Below are positions 1 through 11,892 of a stretch of 64,000 nt of DNA, piece by piece. Each line of letters begins with the position of its first letter. Within the stretch, counting starts at the first letter, position 1. Below the pieces are notes generated by a model. That model did no database searches. It was not told the DNA's origin and was given only the letters and a program-made list of their open reading frames with translations. The DNA is from Cervus elaphus (taxonomy: Eukaryota; Chordata; Mammalia; Artiodactyla; Cervidae). Location: NCBI RefSeq assembly GCF_910594005.1, contig NC_057831.1, positions 37,840,001 to 37,904,000 of the forward strand. Direction: 5' to 3'. Position numbers and translations under genes: made by a program.

Positions 1-439
1 AGAAAATAAATAGCTCTGCTTCTCCCCTAACCATCCACTGCAAAAGCCTCCTCCCAACTCCTCCCAAGCAAATGGCTGGTTATTTTAAACCCACAGTCAC
101 ATTAGGCCTTCATCTTTCATCTTCTAGGCAGTGAACCTCATCTGGGTTGTTTCTATTTTTAAGGAACACCCACACCCAGGAAATCTTCAGGAAGGAAATA
201 TTGAAAGTCTTTCTCAAGTTCATTTGACAATCTTTCAAAGGCAGCATTATGCACATCTTAAAAATAGAACACCTAATGCAATGGGGTTTTGCTGAAATGA
301 TTACAGGGGACTGTAATAGATACTACAAAGTCACCTTACATTATAGACTCTTTTAACAGTTTCTAAAAGTGACTTCATGTGCTTTCTTCCGTTTATTACA
401 AGTCTCTGGGGTGGAGGACAGGAGTCATGTCTGCCACTT

Positions 440-640
440 TACTAATGAAAAGCAGTATAGAACTGTAATTTGGACACTGGTGTTCCTCAGTGTTCCTCAG
501 TTTGGGCCTCAGTTTCCCTATCTGTAAAGCGAGGATAATAACACTTGCCTCATAGGGTTGTGGTGTGGGACTGTGTACACACTATGTTCTTGGTACTTGA
601 TCTATTTGCCACGATGAACAGTGAGGAAACTGATGCCAGA
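440..640 (+). repeat. MIR SINE, old
   Basis: The core reads cctcagtttccctatctgta followed by a taaag..gataata stretch, the typical 3' half of MIR. A short local duplication (gtgttcctca twice at 480-500) lies at its left edge. Confidence 0.7.
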
Positions 641-1782
641 GAGGTAATTATATAATATTTACTTCCTGCATTTGAAATGGAGCTCTCTGAGGACCACCCT
701 CACTCATCCAGCCCTGGGCCTCTCTTAATGACAGCACTCATAAAGACTTGTTGAGGCAAAATGAGTTGAATAATAATGACCACAAATAACTTTTCTTTTT
801 GTTCTGGAGAAGGTGCAGGCAAGGATCTATGAAAACTTCATCCCTTTCCTGTCCCCAGCTCACTGAGACCCAGACACCAGAATCTTCCACAAAAAAATAA
901 ATTTTCTGTGAAAATTACCAAGACTCACACGACTTTCTGGAAACTAATGAAGAACACTGTGAACCTAAGAGAATCAAGGAGACCAGACATGAGAGGCCAG
1001 GATAAAAGGCTCAATGGAGTCTCAGCTGTCTATGGTGGGGACAGAGCCACACCCAGGGTTGGCAGCCCTCCCTCTGTGTATTCTGGGCATGGAGTGAAAA
1101 GTCTCGGCCTTATTGTTTATATCTCTCTTGACTCACTGAAATGGTTTGGCAGAACAGCTAAGAACAACCGTTGTTGTGTCCCGTGTGGGGGCTGGGTTCA
1201 CTGCGCTGTAATGCACTGCTCACGCACCATCCACACAGGCCTGGACTTTGTACCTCTAGGGCCTTGGCAAAGCTTTGACTCGCTTGGTTGGCATAGATTT
1301 TGCTGGAAAAAAATATCTGAACTAAATTATAAACTTTCTCTGATATAGCTTGACCAAGTTCAGAAAGTTGTGTAACCTGTTGAGTTGGTAAGGTTGTGGG
1401 GAAACAGACACTTGCGCCCGCTGCCATGGGGGGTACACTGACACCCTTGATGGAGTGCAGGGCAGCAAGTCTATCCAAGTTCAAGCTGCTCATACCACTG
1501 GACCTAGCAAATCCTACAGTGGTAAGAGTTAGCCCCTACTAAACATTTACATGTACTGTTTCTGTCATTGTTTCACAGATGAGTGTGGAATGAATGAATA
1601 ACGTACATGTTGAGTTGAATCAAGCAGAATTGATACTCATGAAGGTTCTTCCTTCTTTACTTCTGTCTCGAACTGAGCTCTTGGAGGGATCGTTGTCTAG
1701 ACCCAGAAGGGTCAGATGAGAGCCCAGTTTCATGATGCACCAACCCAAGGTTTTCAATGTGCACTTGTATTTAAACTTCTTT

Positions 1783-1836
1783 GTGTATAGTTGCTCAGTC
1801 ATGTCTGATTCTTTGTGACCCCATGGACTGTAGCCC
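1783..1836 (-). repeat. Bov-A/BovB tail fragment, about 50 bp
   Basis: The fragment contains gttgctcagtcatgtctgat and the ccatggactgtagcc box, the conserved right-hand part of ruminant Bov-A. It is severely truncated and no head is present. Confidence 0.75.
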
Positions 1837-1871
1837 TTAAACTTCTCTAGGACTTGCCGTTTTAGCTACAG

Positions 1872-2085
1872 CAGTGGTTCTCAATTGGATGGTTATGGGC
1901 CCAAGGAAACATTTGTCAATGCCTGGAGAAGTTTTTGGTTGAGACATTCTGATTACAGAGGGAGTGCTACTAGCCTTTGGTGAGTAGAGGCCAAGGATGC
2001 TACAAAACATCCTACAATGCACAGGGCAGTCCCACAACAAAACTTCACCCAGTTCAAAAGTCAAGTGCCAAGGCTGAGAGACCTT
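1872..2085 (+). repeat. MER5-type hAT MITE
   Basis: It starts cagtggttctcaa and continues through a ttgtcaatgcctggagaag segment, characteristic of the MER5A consensus as I recall it. The right end is degraded, so the terminal inverted repeat is not clean. It is an ancient non-autonomous DNA transposon. Confidence 0.75.
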
Positions 2086-2744
2086 GAGCTGCAATGAAAA
2101 CTCTGGCCCTTGTACATCAGTCCTGGAACATACCTAGAACTTGTGTGTATGTGTGTGTTCCCTCCTGAAAATACAGCCTGCTGTGTAATCTTCTGGAGCT
2201 TCATTATTATTTATTTCTAGCTTATCAACCTTCCTTTAATTTGAATCTCATCACTTAAGATCCCAGCCAACTCTGTCCCATCTCCCCACCACAGTCACTT
2301 TGAGGCCCTGAGAAATTCTCCAATATTTGAGGAAGAACCTTTCTGGGAAGTCCCACAGGGTACTGGTGAAAAGTTCAGCTGTCCCTAGGGCCAGGAGTTC
2401 TTGTTGAATGATAGCTCATGAGGCTGTTTCTTGAGAAACTCACAAAGAATGTTCTACAAGCAGACATTTTCAGAAAGGATGGGATGGCCTCAGTCAGGAA
2501 GGGCCAGCCCTGCTGATAAATGTACCTGTGTTCCTTTATTTCTCCTCCAAGCTTACGCAGGGGCAATGGGGGCTGCTCAAGAATTTCCCCTACATCTGGG
2601 TGTCAGAGGAGGAAATGTGGGGAGTCCTGGCCACTCTCCTTAATTCCAAGACATACAACTATAGCCTATTTTATCTGGAAGGCATCCTGGACATGTGTTG
2701 ATACTCTTACAGGGATTGTAGGGGATCAGAGCCACAGACCTAGC

Positions 2745-2880
2745 TCCATCCCATCTCGGCTGCTTATCTGCCTGTGACCATGAGCGAGCCACCTAACTTC
2801 TCTGTCCTTCATTTTCCTCTTTTGTAAAATGGTTACGTTACAGGGTTACACAAATTCCAAAGAGGTCATGAATGGAGACA
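2745..2880 (+). repeat. MIR SINE fragment
   Basis: The motif gagccacctaacttctctgt followed by ttttgtaaaatgg is the MIR core and 3' segment. Confidence 0.6.
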
Positions 2881-3367
2881 GTGCTGTATAACTGACCAAT
2901 ACTGTTATTCAAATCCACAGCCACTAGATTTTTGACTCATTTCTATCCTGGTGAATATGTGGTTAAGGTTAAGTATGGGTTATCCCAGGAAGGCTGTTTG
3001 CAAAATAGGACTGGAATCAACAAGGAGAACTTATAGTTTCTGAAGATACACAGGCACAGGGAAATGGGTGGATTAATGGAAGAGGATAAAGCAGTGAGAT
3101 TCAGACTCACCTACATAGTGTTTTCCCACCTGGAGTCTGAAGTAGACTGAAAATTTGAGGCAGCAATAAAATATATGAAATTTAGGCAATGGATTTTTTA
3201 TTTTTGCCAAAAATTTTTGATTTTTGCTTTTTGCCAGCTGTAAAGATTAAGAGGTAAGCTGAAATAGGAACCAAGAGGGTCCTTCAGGCCAGGGTACTCA
3301 AACATGAACTTCACAGGAAGAATTTGTGTTTCTGACATTATGCAAGGAATGTTAACTGAGTGCCTAT

Positions 3368-3757
3368 ATTTTAGGTTAAATTGTGCCCCCAAGAAGAGAC
3401 ACTGAAGTCCTAACTCCAGGACCTAAAGAAGTGACTTTACTTGCAACCTGGGCTTTTGCAGATGTAATTAGTTACAATAAGGTCATACTGGATTAGGGTG
3501 AGTCCTAAATCCAACGACTAGTGTCCCTATAAGAAAGCTAATGATGTGGTGACAAGCCAAGGAATGCCAAGGAGTGCCACCACCAACCCCCAGAAGCTGG
3601 AACAGACTCTACCCAGAGCCACCTGAAGGAGCCAACCCTGCTCACACTGTGATTTTGAACTTTCAGTCTTCAAAACCGTGAGACAATACATTTTTGTGGT
3701 TTAAGCCCCAAGGGTATGGTAATTCATTGTGGCAACCCTAGGGAAAGAACACAGCTT
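3368..3757 (+). repeat. MLT1-type solo LTR (ERVL-MaLR), degraded
   Basis: It shows the family's internal landmarks in order: gcttttgcagatgtaatta, ataaggtcatactggatta, the tccctataagaaag segment, then gagacaatacatttttgtgg and a final ggcaaccctagg. No internal proviral sequence flanks it. Old and truncated at its 5' edge. Confidence 0.7.
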
Positions 3758-4246
3758 AGCATGAGCCTGACAGAGACAAACAGAAACTAGATTCAATCCT
3801 GAAGCACCATCCCTTAAAAAGGGGCAGCATCACGTGGGACGGCTACCGTAAGAGTAACAGATATCACGGATATGGATGTGGATGCGGAGGGAGGCAAGGG
3901 GGCATTGTGATTACTGTTAGGCTTCATGCTCCAGGCAGAACCAAAGACCCCACTCTAGTCCAGTGCCCCTTTGTCTGCCAGCCAGGTTGCTCTCAGAGAG
4001 GGAGGGAAGATTTATCTGACAAGCCTTGTTCTTTTTCAAACCATGCAGATAATTACTCAGAACTCTATTTTCTTCATGGTTGTTGCAAATTGATTTTATA
4101 ATGATTTTTTTCCCCAGGCATTTTGGCAGCTCCGAGAGGGGAAATAAAAGGGCCCATTAATGCCAGCATGTGTCACTGGGGACATCAAAGTGCTGAAAAG
4201 GAGAAGAAAAATATCCTTAATTAAAGCAGAAAAAGCTAGAGGTTAC

Positions 4247-4354
4247 CTGGGTCTCTAAAATGTTGTAGTGCTGGCACTCCAATTCCTGGGGCCTTTCATC
4301 ACCTCTTGGGGGACATGCCTTATTCTGTTGGATAAATTCCTCCAGCCTTAAAAC
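4247..4354 (-). CDS. FAM184B: FAM184B internal coding exon (probably exon 7), last one in the window
   Basis: This exon has 108 bp, 36 codons, phase 0 at both ends. The reading starts VLRLEEFIQQNKACP and ends CQHYNILETQ. The acceptor is ttcttctatttcag and the donor is CAG|gtaacc. The first dozen residues finish the coiled coil; the Pro/Arg/Gly/Asp run after it (CPPRGDERPQ) ends the helix and begins the less ordered middle part of the protein. I read the remaining 4.2 kb to the left in both directions and did not find the next exon, so the rest of the gene lies outside the window. Confidence 0.9.
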
Positions 4355-6199
4355 CTGAAATAGAAGAATAGAAATATTCAGTGATGAAGCAAAGTCCTAC
4401 CACCTGGCTGTGGTCATTAATCTGGGAGCCTGTTCCTTTGAGTCAATCACTTCTGAGGACAGTGTCTCACTAAACAAATCCCAGACATGCTTCTTGAGGT
4501 GCCATATCTAGTTAGCTAGTCGCTTATTTCTTCAGAAGACAATGAACCTGGCATGTTTACCAATCCAACACTTCCCTTTAAATTATTCATGTTCATATAA
4601 CTATACCAAAGCTGTAGCATGGTTTCCACTGGTTTTCAAACCATTCCTGGAAGGTCACCCTATTTCTTTTTTACAAAGTTAGTTGGTAAAGAAAAGGAAC
4701 AATGTTTAAGAATTATACAGATAATATGAGAGAAGGGTGGCTACAGGATGCTACTACACTATAAGGCCTTAATTATGATGATGATTATTAACCAACTAAA
4801 TGTAGAGTGTGAATTAAACAGATTGGTTTCCCAGCTCTACACTTTGAGAAGAACTAATAACCATAAAGGAAACTCAGATGTTGCTGAAACTAATGCTCCT
4901 CAGGTACCATGCTAGGCATAAGGTGGGGAGGAGAAGAAACAGCCTGAGAGCAAGATGGTAAGGTAAAATATCGTCCCTGCCTTCAAGGAGCTGTCATCTA
5001 GTGGAGGGGGCAGATGCACACTTACAATCACAACAACATTCAGTAGACATATGTAAAATATAAAAAGAGCATCATTAATGACATGCTTGCTCTGTGTCAG
5101 GCACAGACCTAAGCATTTTACAGTATTAAGTCTTAATTCTCCTAACAATCACTATGAGGTAGGTACTACTGCAGAGAACTTTCAGCAAAAAACTGCCCAG
5201 GAGTTCTGGTACAGTGTTAATAGCACTAAAGGATGAATAGAGTCCAGTGGCAAGTTTTTCTCCCCAGTAATACTGTCCACAGTGCTTTTAAACTTTGAAC
5301 TTGGTCCCTGGGTGGTTTGGACAGATGGGCCCAAGAAGAAAACCCCATAGTTCAGCTGGCTTACATCAATTGCATATCCCACTCTTCTGGCTGGCCTCCA
5401 GCATGGAGGCCTGATGGCTAAATCCTTGGTTTCCCAGGCTAGCCACGTGGCACAGATGTTACCAATGGGAGTAGGAGTCAGCTAGGGGCTTCAGTACACC
5501 CTTTTGTTTTTCTAAAGAAGTGGGCAGGCTTGGTCACCCCTGCCCCTACTCGTTTCCTGTTTTAAATTTGGACATGACAACTGGTCAGTGACAGTCATTC
5601 TCACAACCAAGGGGAATCTGAGCCAACTTCTCCTACATGCAGTGTCAGGGACCTGTGATACATTTCGGGACCATGAAAATGTTTTCATTCAAAATGTGAA
5701 GGAAAAAACGCAGCCTTGCTGTATTCACCTTTATGGCGATGCAGTTACAAATTAAAATTTTTAATTCTTTTTGATGAAGAAAAGAGTCCACAAAGGCAGA
5801 AGTATCTAATGCCCAGAAAACTGCCAGGAGGTGGGGAGATGGAGGGACCAAGAGGCTTGCAGATTTTCCAGACCTGATATTATTTAGCCACAGAATCAAC
5901 GTCGGCAGCCTCCTGCCTCCTTCTTTTATGTATAACATTAAGTGCCTCTTTGTTAAGCCTCTATAAATCAGGCTCTCTGTTACTTGCAGCTGAATTTATG
6001 CCCCTGAGATCATCTTCCTGTCAGGCTAAAGTCTTTTTCTTCCGCACAAGGATGCTAAATGTAAGAAAGTCAGGGTGACTTCCTGAGATTCCTGGCACGT
6101 TAGTTAATCAAATAATAAAAATAAATGAAAAAGAAAAAAAAAAAACCTCCTGGAGTCCAGAATCATCACTCCCAAGCACAGTGTTTATTCGGGACTTAC
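4355..6199 (-). other. 1.8 kb intron between the two leftmost exons
   Basis: Mostly unassigned AT-rich sequence. A MIR antisense copy lies at 5055-5175. A short poly-A tract (6128-6146) lies about 50 bp beyond the left boundary of the exon at 6200. No additional exon is evident. Confidence 0.6.
5055..5175 (-). repeat. MIR SINE, antisense, 3' part
   Basis: The order ctgtgtcaggcacagacctaa, then attctcctaacaatcactat and gaggtaggtactact is the reverse-strand MIR 3' region. Confidence 0.65.
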
Positions 6200-6310
6200 C
6201 TCAAGCAGTGAATTCTGGAGCTTCACACTTAGAGCCGCTTTCTCTTCTTCCAGCTGCTTTATTTCATTTTCTGATTTCTTCTTCACTTCTTCCAATTGTG
6301 CTTCTACTTC
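6200..6310 (-). CDS. FAM184B: FAM184B internal coding exon (probably exon 6)
   Basis: This exon has 111 bp, 37 codons, phase 0 at both ends. The reading starts EVEAQLEEVKKKSENEIK and ends VKLQNSLLE. The acceptor is tatcatttag and the donor is GAG|gtaagt, a perfect consensus and the strongest donor of the six. The peptide continues the uninterrupted Glu/Lys-rich coiled coil; LQRE-type heptads join the last residues of the previous exon (RKRLQK) to EVEAQLEE without a break, as expected for the family. Confidence 0.93.
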
Positions 6311-6794
6311 CTAAATGATAAATAGAAGAGTTAACCACACAAGCCATAAAAAAATGAACAGGACACACCCTGCCTTATTCCCGAAGGGGTTCAAAGAAGC
6401 TCACAAGAGTCATAAACTCCATAAAAAATATATATTAGAAATATATGAGAAAGTTAAAAAAAAAAACAGGTGCTAAATTCACACCACAAAGACTAATATA
6501 TATTGGGGGAGAGCATGGTAAACCCCTGGCTTTAAGTATTGTAGTGTCAAGTAAGAAAAGAGAATGCTCATTATTGACACAATTCTCATAGTTTCATGAA
6601 TCAAAAAGCCAAATACACCCTCAGATGCAAGGGAATATCAAAAGCAGAATTAAATTTCCTCTTTGGTCTTCTCAATAGCAACCTTACTTTAGTCAAAACG
6701 ATGGGATTCACAGAATACTGTTTCCACAGTCCCTCCCTACAGCCTCACAGTCTTAGTGCAAAGCAGATCCAGATAAAAGAACACTCTGGAGCTC

Positions 6795-6865
6795 ATGTGA
6801 GTGGTGCAGCTGCATTTCAGCTCTGTGACCTTGAGCAAATTTCCTAACCTCTCTGTGACTCAATG
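6795..6865 (+). repeat. MIR core fragment
   Basis: The run ctctgtgaccttgagcaaat followed by cctaacctctctgtgac matches the MIR core. Confidence 0.6.
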
Positions 6866-7039
6866 CATTACTTATTAATACAAGCTTAGCATAGTTCTAG
6901 GTACATATTAATAGCAAGAGATAAATGAATTAAAAGTAGGGCAATTCTTATAGATTCCTACCCTTTTTGATCTAGCTTAATATCTGGGGAAATTTTGCAA
7001 GTGTCTAGAGCAGTGGATGAAATATTATTTTCCTCTTAG

Positions 7040-8671
7040 CTGAACTTTCAGTTCAGTCAATTCAGTTGCTCGTTGTGTCCTACTCTTTGCAACCCCACGG
7101 ACTGCAGCATGCCAGGCTTCCCTGTCCATCACTAACTACTGGAGCCTGCTCAAACTCACGAATATTGAGTTGGTGATGCCATCCAACCATCTCATCATCT
7201 GTCATCCCCTCTCCTCCTGCCTTCAGTCTTTCCCAGCATCAGGGTTTCTTCTAATGAGTCGGCTCTTTGCATCAGGTGGCCAAAGTATTTGAGCTTCAGC
7301 TTTAGCATCAGTCCTTCCAATGAATATTCAGGACTGATTTCATTTAGGATGACTGGCTTGGTCTCCTTGCAGTCCAAGGTACTCTCAAGAGTCTTCTCCA
7401 ACACCACAGTTCAAAAGCATCAATTCTTCGGTGCTCAGCTTTCTTTATAGTCCAATTCTCACATCCATACATGACTACTGGAAAAACCATAGCTTTGACT
7501 AGATGGACCTTTGTCAGCAAAGTAATGTCTTTGCTTTTTAATATGCTGTCTAAGTTGGTCATAGCTTTTCTTCCAAGGAGCACGTGTCTTTTAATTTCAT
7601 GGCTGCAGTCACCATCTGCAGTGATTTTGGAGCCCAAGAAAATAAAGTCTGTCACTGTTTCCATTGTTTCCCCATCTATTTGCTGTGAAGTGATGGGACC
7701 GGATGCCATGATCTTAGTTTTCTGAATGTTGAGCTTTAAGCCAACTTTTTCACTCTCCTCTTTCACTTTCATCAAAAGGCTCTTTAGTTCCTCTTTGCTT
7801 TCTGCCATAAGGGTGGAATCATCTGCATATATGAGGCTACTGATATTTCTCCGAGCAATCTTGATTTTAAGCTTGAGCTTCATTCAGTCTGGGATTCATA
7901 TGATGTACTCTGATGTAAGTTAAATAAGCAGGGTGACAACATACAGCCTTGACATACTCCTTTACCAATTTGGAACCAGTCCATTGTTCCATGTCCAGTT
8001 CTAACTGTTGCTTCTTGACCTGCATACAGATTTCTCAGGGGGCAGGTAAAGTGGTCTGGTATTCTCATCTCTTGAAGAGCTTTCCACAGTTTGTTGTGAT
8101 CCACACAGTCAAAGGCTTTGGTGTAGTCAATAAAGCAGAAGTAGATGTTTTTCTGGAACTCTCTTGCTTTTTCTATGATCTAATGGATGTTGGCAATTTG
8201 ATCTCTGGTTCCTCTGCCTTTTCTAAAACCAGCTTGAACATCTGGAACTTCTTGATTCATGTACTGTTGAAGCCTAACTTGGACAATTTTGAGCATTACT
8301 CTGCTAGTGTGTGAGATGAGTGCAATTGTGCAGTAGTTTGAACATTATTTGGCATTGCCTTTCTTTGGAATTGGAATGAAAACTGATGTTTTCCCATCCT
8401 GTGACCACTGCTGAGTTTTCCAAATTTGCTGGCATATTGAGCGTAACACCTTAACAGCATCATCTTTTAGGATTTGAAATAGCTCAACTGGAATTCAATC
8501 ACCTCTACTAGCTTTGTTTGCAGTGATGCTTCCTAAGGCCCACTTGACTTCACATTCCAGGATGTCTGGCTCTAGGTGAGTGATACACAGAAAAACTATA
8601 CAGAAAGATCTTAATGACTCAGATAAGCATGATGGTGCGATCACTCACCTAGAGTCAGACAACTGAACTTT
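7040..8671 (-). mobile_element. BovB LINE, 5'-inverted (twin-primed) copy with target duplication
   Basis: The main part, 7049-8588 on the minus strand, is the 3' portion of BovB ending in the (actga)-type tail. At its 5' end the sequence flips: 8595-8660 is BovB sense on the plus strand. Both pieces contain the same 21 bp (gtctggctctaggtgagtgat at 8568-8588; its reverse complement with one mismatch at 8640-8660). The nonamer ctgaacttt occurs at 7040-7048 and again at 8663-8671, flanking the whole composite. This is the structure expected from a single insertion with 5' inversion. BovB is an RTE-type LINE abundant in ruminants. Confidence 0.88.
7195..8104 (-). pseudogene. BovB reverse transcriptase remnant
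   Basis: Broken reverse-transcriptase frames are visible on the minus strand. The piece at 8104-7880 carries LYAGQEATVRTGHG and KGVCQGCMLSP, the segment before the catalytic motif. The piece at 7883-7344 carries the palm motif YADD followed by STLMAESKEELKSLL and the C-terminal WCWRRLLRVPWTARR block. The piece at 7407-7195 continues with SLEGLMLKLKLKYFGHLMQR. The frame shifts between pieces and the N-terminal endonuclease is absent, so the copy is dead. Confidence 0.88.
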
Positions 8672-8821
8672 AGGTAGACATTAAGTCATTTATTCATTCA
8701 CCAAATATTTATTTATTTTTTACTTAGGTTAAAAAACTAATTTTATTACAATGATAATATGATGATGTTTTCCTGATGTCTTGGACTATGAATTTCTTGA
8801 GACATAGATATTGTCTTATTC

Positions 8822-9475
8822 ATCTTTATTTATTTATTTATTTTTAAAATTTACTTATTTATTTTTATTTTTATTGGAGGCTAATTACTTTACAATATTG
8901 TAGTGGTTTTGCCATACATTCACATGAATCAGCCATGGGTGTACATGTGTTCCCCATCCTGACCCTCCCTCCTACCTCCCTCCCCATCCCATCTCTCAGG
9001 GTTATCCCAGTACACCAGCCCTGAGCACCCTGCCTCATGTATTGAACCTGGAATGGCAATCTATTTCACGTATGTTAATATACATGTTTCAATGCTATTT
9101 TCTCAAATCATCCCACCCTCGCCTTCTCCCACAGAGTCTAACAGTCTGTTCTTTACATCTGTGTCTCTTTTGTTGTCTCACATATAGGGTCATTGTTACC
9201 ATCTTTCTAAATTCCATATATATGTGTTAATATACTGTATTGGTGTTTTTCTTTCTGACTTACTTTGCTCTGTATAATAGGCTCCAGTTTCATCTACCTC
9301 ATTAGAACTGATTCAAATGCATTCTTTTTGATGGCTGAGTAATATTCCATTGTGTATATGTACCACAGCTTTCTTATCCATTCATCTGCCGATGAACATC
9401 TAGGTTGCTTCCATGTCCTGGCTATTGTAAACAGTGCTGCGATTAACACTGGGGTACACGTGTCTCTTTCAATTC
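8822..9475 (-). mobile_element. Ruminant L1 3' end, antisense
   Basis: Read on the minus strand it begins tgaaagagacacgtgtaccc, passes the atggaatattactcagccat segment at the end of ORF2, then a G/A-rich 3' UTR tract and finishes with aataaaaataaaaata and an A-rich tail (T-rich at 8822-8850 on the plus strand). It is 5'-truncated to about 650 bp and carries no usable ORF. Confidence 0.85.
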
Positions 9476-9654
9476 GGTCACCCTACCATGTGTTTGCACT
9501 GTTCCGGAAGCTGGGGATAAAATGACACTATGCCTACTCACCAGGAGCTCACAATTGTGTGGAAAAGACAGGCAACAAAGTCAACAGCTATAATGCAGTA
9601 GATGTCATGTTGGATGGTGACAATTGATTATAGACCTTTATGCTCTAATTGTGA

Positions 9655-9880
9655 GTAGATGGACATATTAGCAACTGACATCTGCGGAGTGTGCACCATT
9701 TTCTGAGTGCTTTTCACAGATCATCTCATTGATCCTTATGAAATCGTATGAGCTAGGTAGTATTGTTAAAGCTCATTATACAAATAAAGAAATGAAGCTT
9801 GAAGAAGTTAAAACAACTTGCCCAGGGTCATGCAGCCAGTATGTGGAAGAGTCAAGATCTGAACTCAGGAAAAGACGATT
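9655..9880 (-). repeat. MIR SINE, antisense, nearly full length
   Basis: Landmarks in order are tttctgagtgcttttcacag, ttatacaaataaagaaatga, aacttgcccagggtcatgca and ctgaactcagg. This is the longest MIR in the 12 kb intron. Confidence 0.75.
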
Positions 9881-11522
9881 GCTTGGCTTGCTTCTTCTCT
9901 ACCTGTGTGGGTCCAGTTATATGTGGACATTTTTCAATAGTAAATACTACAGCACTATATAGTCTGTGGTCAGAGGATGTGGAGGAACTGGAGACACAAA
10001 CAACCTACTATAAATCATACTTGGATTTACTCTCACATTGTTCAAGGATCAAGTACAGAATGAATGGACATTATGGCTGGTTGAGCATGAATAATGAAAC
10101 AGAAGTCATGGATTTCTAAATTTCTGACTCCTGGATTTCTAACCTGAGCATCAAAAAAGATGCTGCTACTGATCATCTACATGACATATTTACACTTCCT
10201 ATGGGACCAATCACAGGCCAGTCTAGTGATCCTGGGGTGGCACTTAGCATTGTCCTTGGGGTCAGTCATATAAAACAGAAAAAAAGGGATGTGACTAGAT
10301 TGTAAGGGTCACATGATGTGGACACTTAGATCATGTACAGGGTCTTCAGTAAATCCATCATCTCCTTTTGCAGGGCTTGCTGTTTCAGAAAGTTCATTTT
10401 CTAAAGACAATAGATAAATTATCTTTTTGTTTGAAACAAGTTGAGATAACTTAAACAACCATCAGAAATAAGGCCATCCTCTCAGCAAAATTTCTGATTT
10501 TTGACTTCATTATTTAGCCCTCATTCACAGAATCTTTTATTGAACAAAAATGTTATTTAATGTGTTTATTGGTGCAGATACTCGCTAACTCTGCCAAAGC
10601 ATGTTTGCAGTAACAGAAGAGTGAAAGCCCCTGAGAGAAAGACTCTTAGCATAAAGCAGTGGCTATTTCTAATTTTATACAGTTTAATTTTCTAGGGTAC
10701 ATGTAATCAATCACAGCTTCAGCTGTTGCCTTGACAAACGGACCTAAGGGGAAAAAATTCCTCCACAGATGGAAATAACTCATTTCTGCAGTAATTTTTG
10801 ACATTAGTAAGCCACATTTTAGGTGCAGAATAGTATGTGGTTTATTGTCAGTAAACAAAGAGTTCTTGGTCACATGGAAAACACAGATTAAAAGGAAGCA
10901 TGACCATGTCCAGCTCATTCCAAAGTGACCTTAAGGACTTTAACAGGAATCATTAACAGTCTCTTCCTAACTCAAGTAAAGAGAAAAAACAGCTACAAAG
11001 ACAAGAACATGAGGGAAAAGGAGACAGTTGATTTCAAACATATAAACTATTGCATCCCACCCCAGCAAGAAGACTCCATGAGCTATTAACTCACAGGATT
11101 CACAGAGTACTTCATAAGTTCTATTCTCATTTAACTCTCAAAATACTCATGGAAAATGGCTTTATTGCACCCATTTCACACAGAGCAAATCCAGTGCCTG
11201 ATAAGAGGCAAAAGCAGGACTTCCACGTTTTTCTACTTTCTTGTCTACACTGTCCACAATTACTAGCAATTTAAGAAAAGACACATAAAGGAGCCACTGT
11301 GATGGGAACAACAAATATGCAACCATAGAAAATCACCAAGCAGATATTTCAGTTCACATTTTAAAGGAAAACATGTTAACTTTTTTCAAGAAGAAAAATT
11401 ACTATTTGGTATGTATTTATAGTAAAGTTCAGCTGAAAGAGTAAACCAGTACAAAGCCTGAAATGTCACTCAGAGTGGGGAGGCAGAAGAGATGATGATC
11501 TTATAATTTTCAAACTGTATAA
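9881..11522. other. Unassigned intronic stretch
   Basis: I see no gene and no repeat I can name with confidence. Short open frames here have no domain signature. Confidence 0.5.
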
Positions 11523-11603
11523 AAACTATAACCCACAGGAGAATATTGTAATAAACTATACTTCAATTAAAAATATGAATACAGAAGAAACTATAACCCA
11601 TAG
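11523..11603 (+). mobile_element. Very short (49 bp) L1-tail insertion with 16 bp target duplication
   Basis: The 16-mer aaactataacccacag (11523-11538) recurs as aaactataacccatag (11588-11603), one mismatch. The 49 bp between them contain actatacttcaattaaaaat, which resembles the terminal bases and A-rich tail of ruminant L1. This reads as an extremely 5'-truncated retrotransposition event. Confidence 0.65.
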
Positions 11604-11639
11604 ATTCAAGATTCCAATGAACCTCAAACATAAAAACAC

Positions 11640-11892
11640 ACAGTATATCATACCATGACATACTATAATCAAATTGTAGAAACCAATGATAGAGAAAAAA
11701 AAATCCTATAAGTGGTCACAAAACAAAAGACACACTATGCACTGGGGAGAATAGGTAAGAGTGGCTACCAACTTTTCATTTGACAAAAATACAAACCAAA
11801 AAAAAAAAACAACCCCAAAATTGAACAGCATCTTTAAAGTGCTCAAAGAACAAAACTGTTAACCTAGAATTCTATATCTAGCAAAATAGCCT
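11640..11892 (+). repeat. Old L1 fragment
   Basis: The segment acctagaattctatatctag followed by ttcaaaaatgaag is a familiar older mammalian L1 sequence. It directly precedes the large L1-like element to its right. Confidence 0.55.

Larger units (their letters stand above)
1..4246 (-). other. Intron downstream of the last visible FAM184B exon
   Basis: The stretch holds only interspersed repeats, listed separately, and unremarkable sequence. Bases 1-440, 886-1782, 2086-2745 and 3758-4246 show nothing I can assign. The open frame at 908-1348 (+, 146 codons) has irregular composition, no recognisable domain and no splice context worth noting; I treat it as chance. Confidence 0.7.

Noticed and set aside
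908..1348. 146-codon plus-strand open frame
   Set aside because: No recognisable domain, mixed hydrophobic and basic composition, no splice or promoter context; a frame of this length is not surprising in 64 kb.
1..4246. Next downstream FAM184B exon
   Set aside because: I read for acidic Glu/Lys-rich helical sequence between AG and GT on the minus strand and found no convincing candidate.
7344..7883. Reverse transcriptase with YADD motif as a host gene
   Set aside because: It is part of a BovB LINE with target duplications and frameshifts; the same protein pieces recur at 36502-37700.
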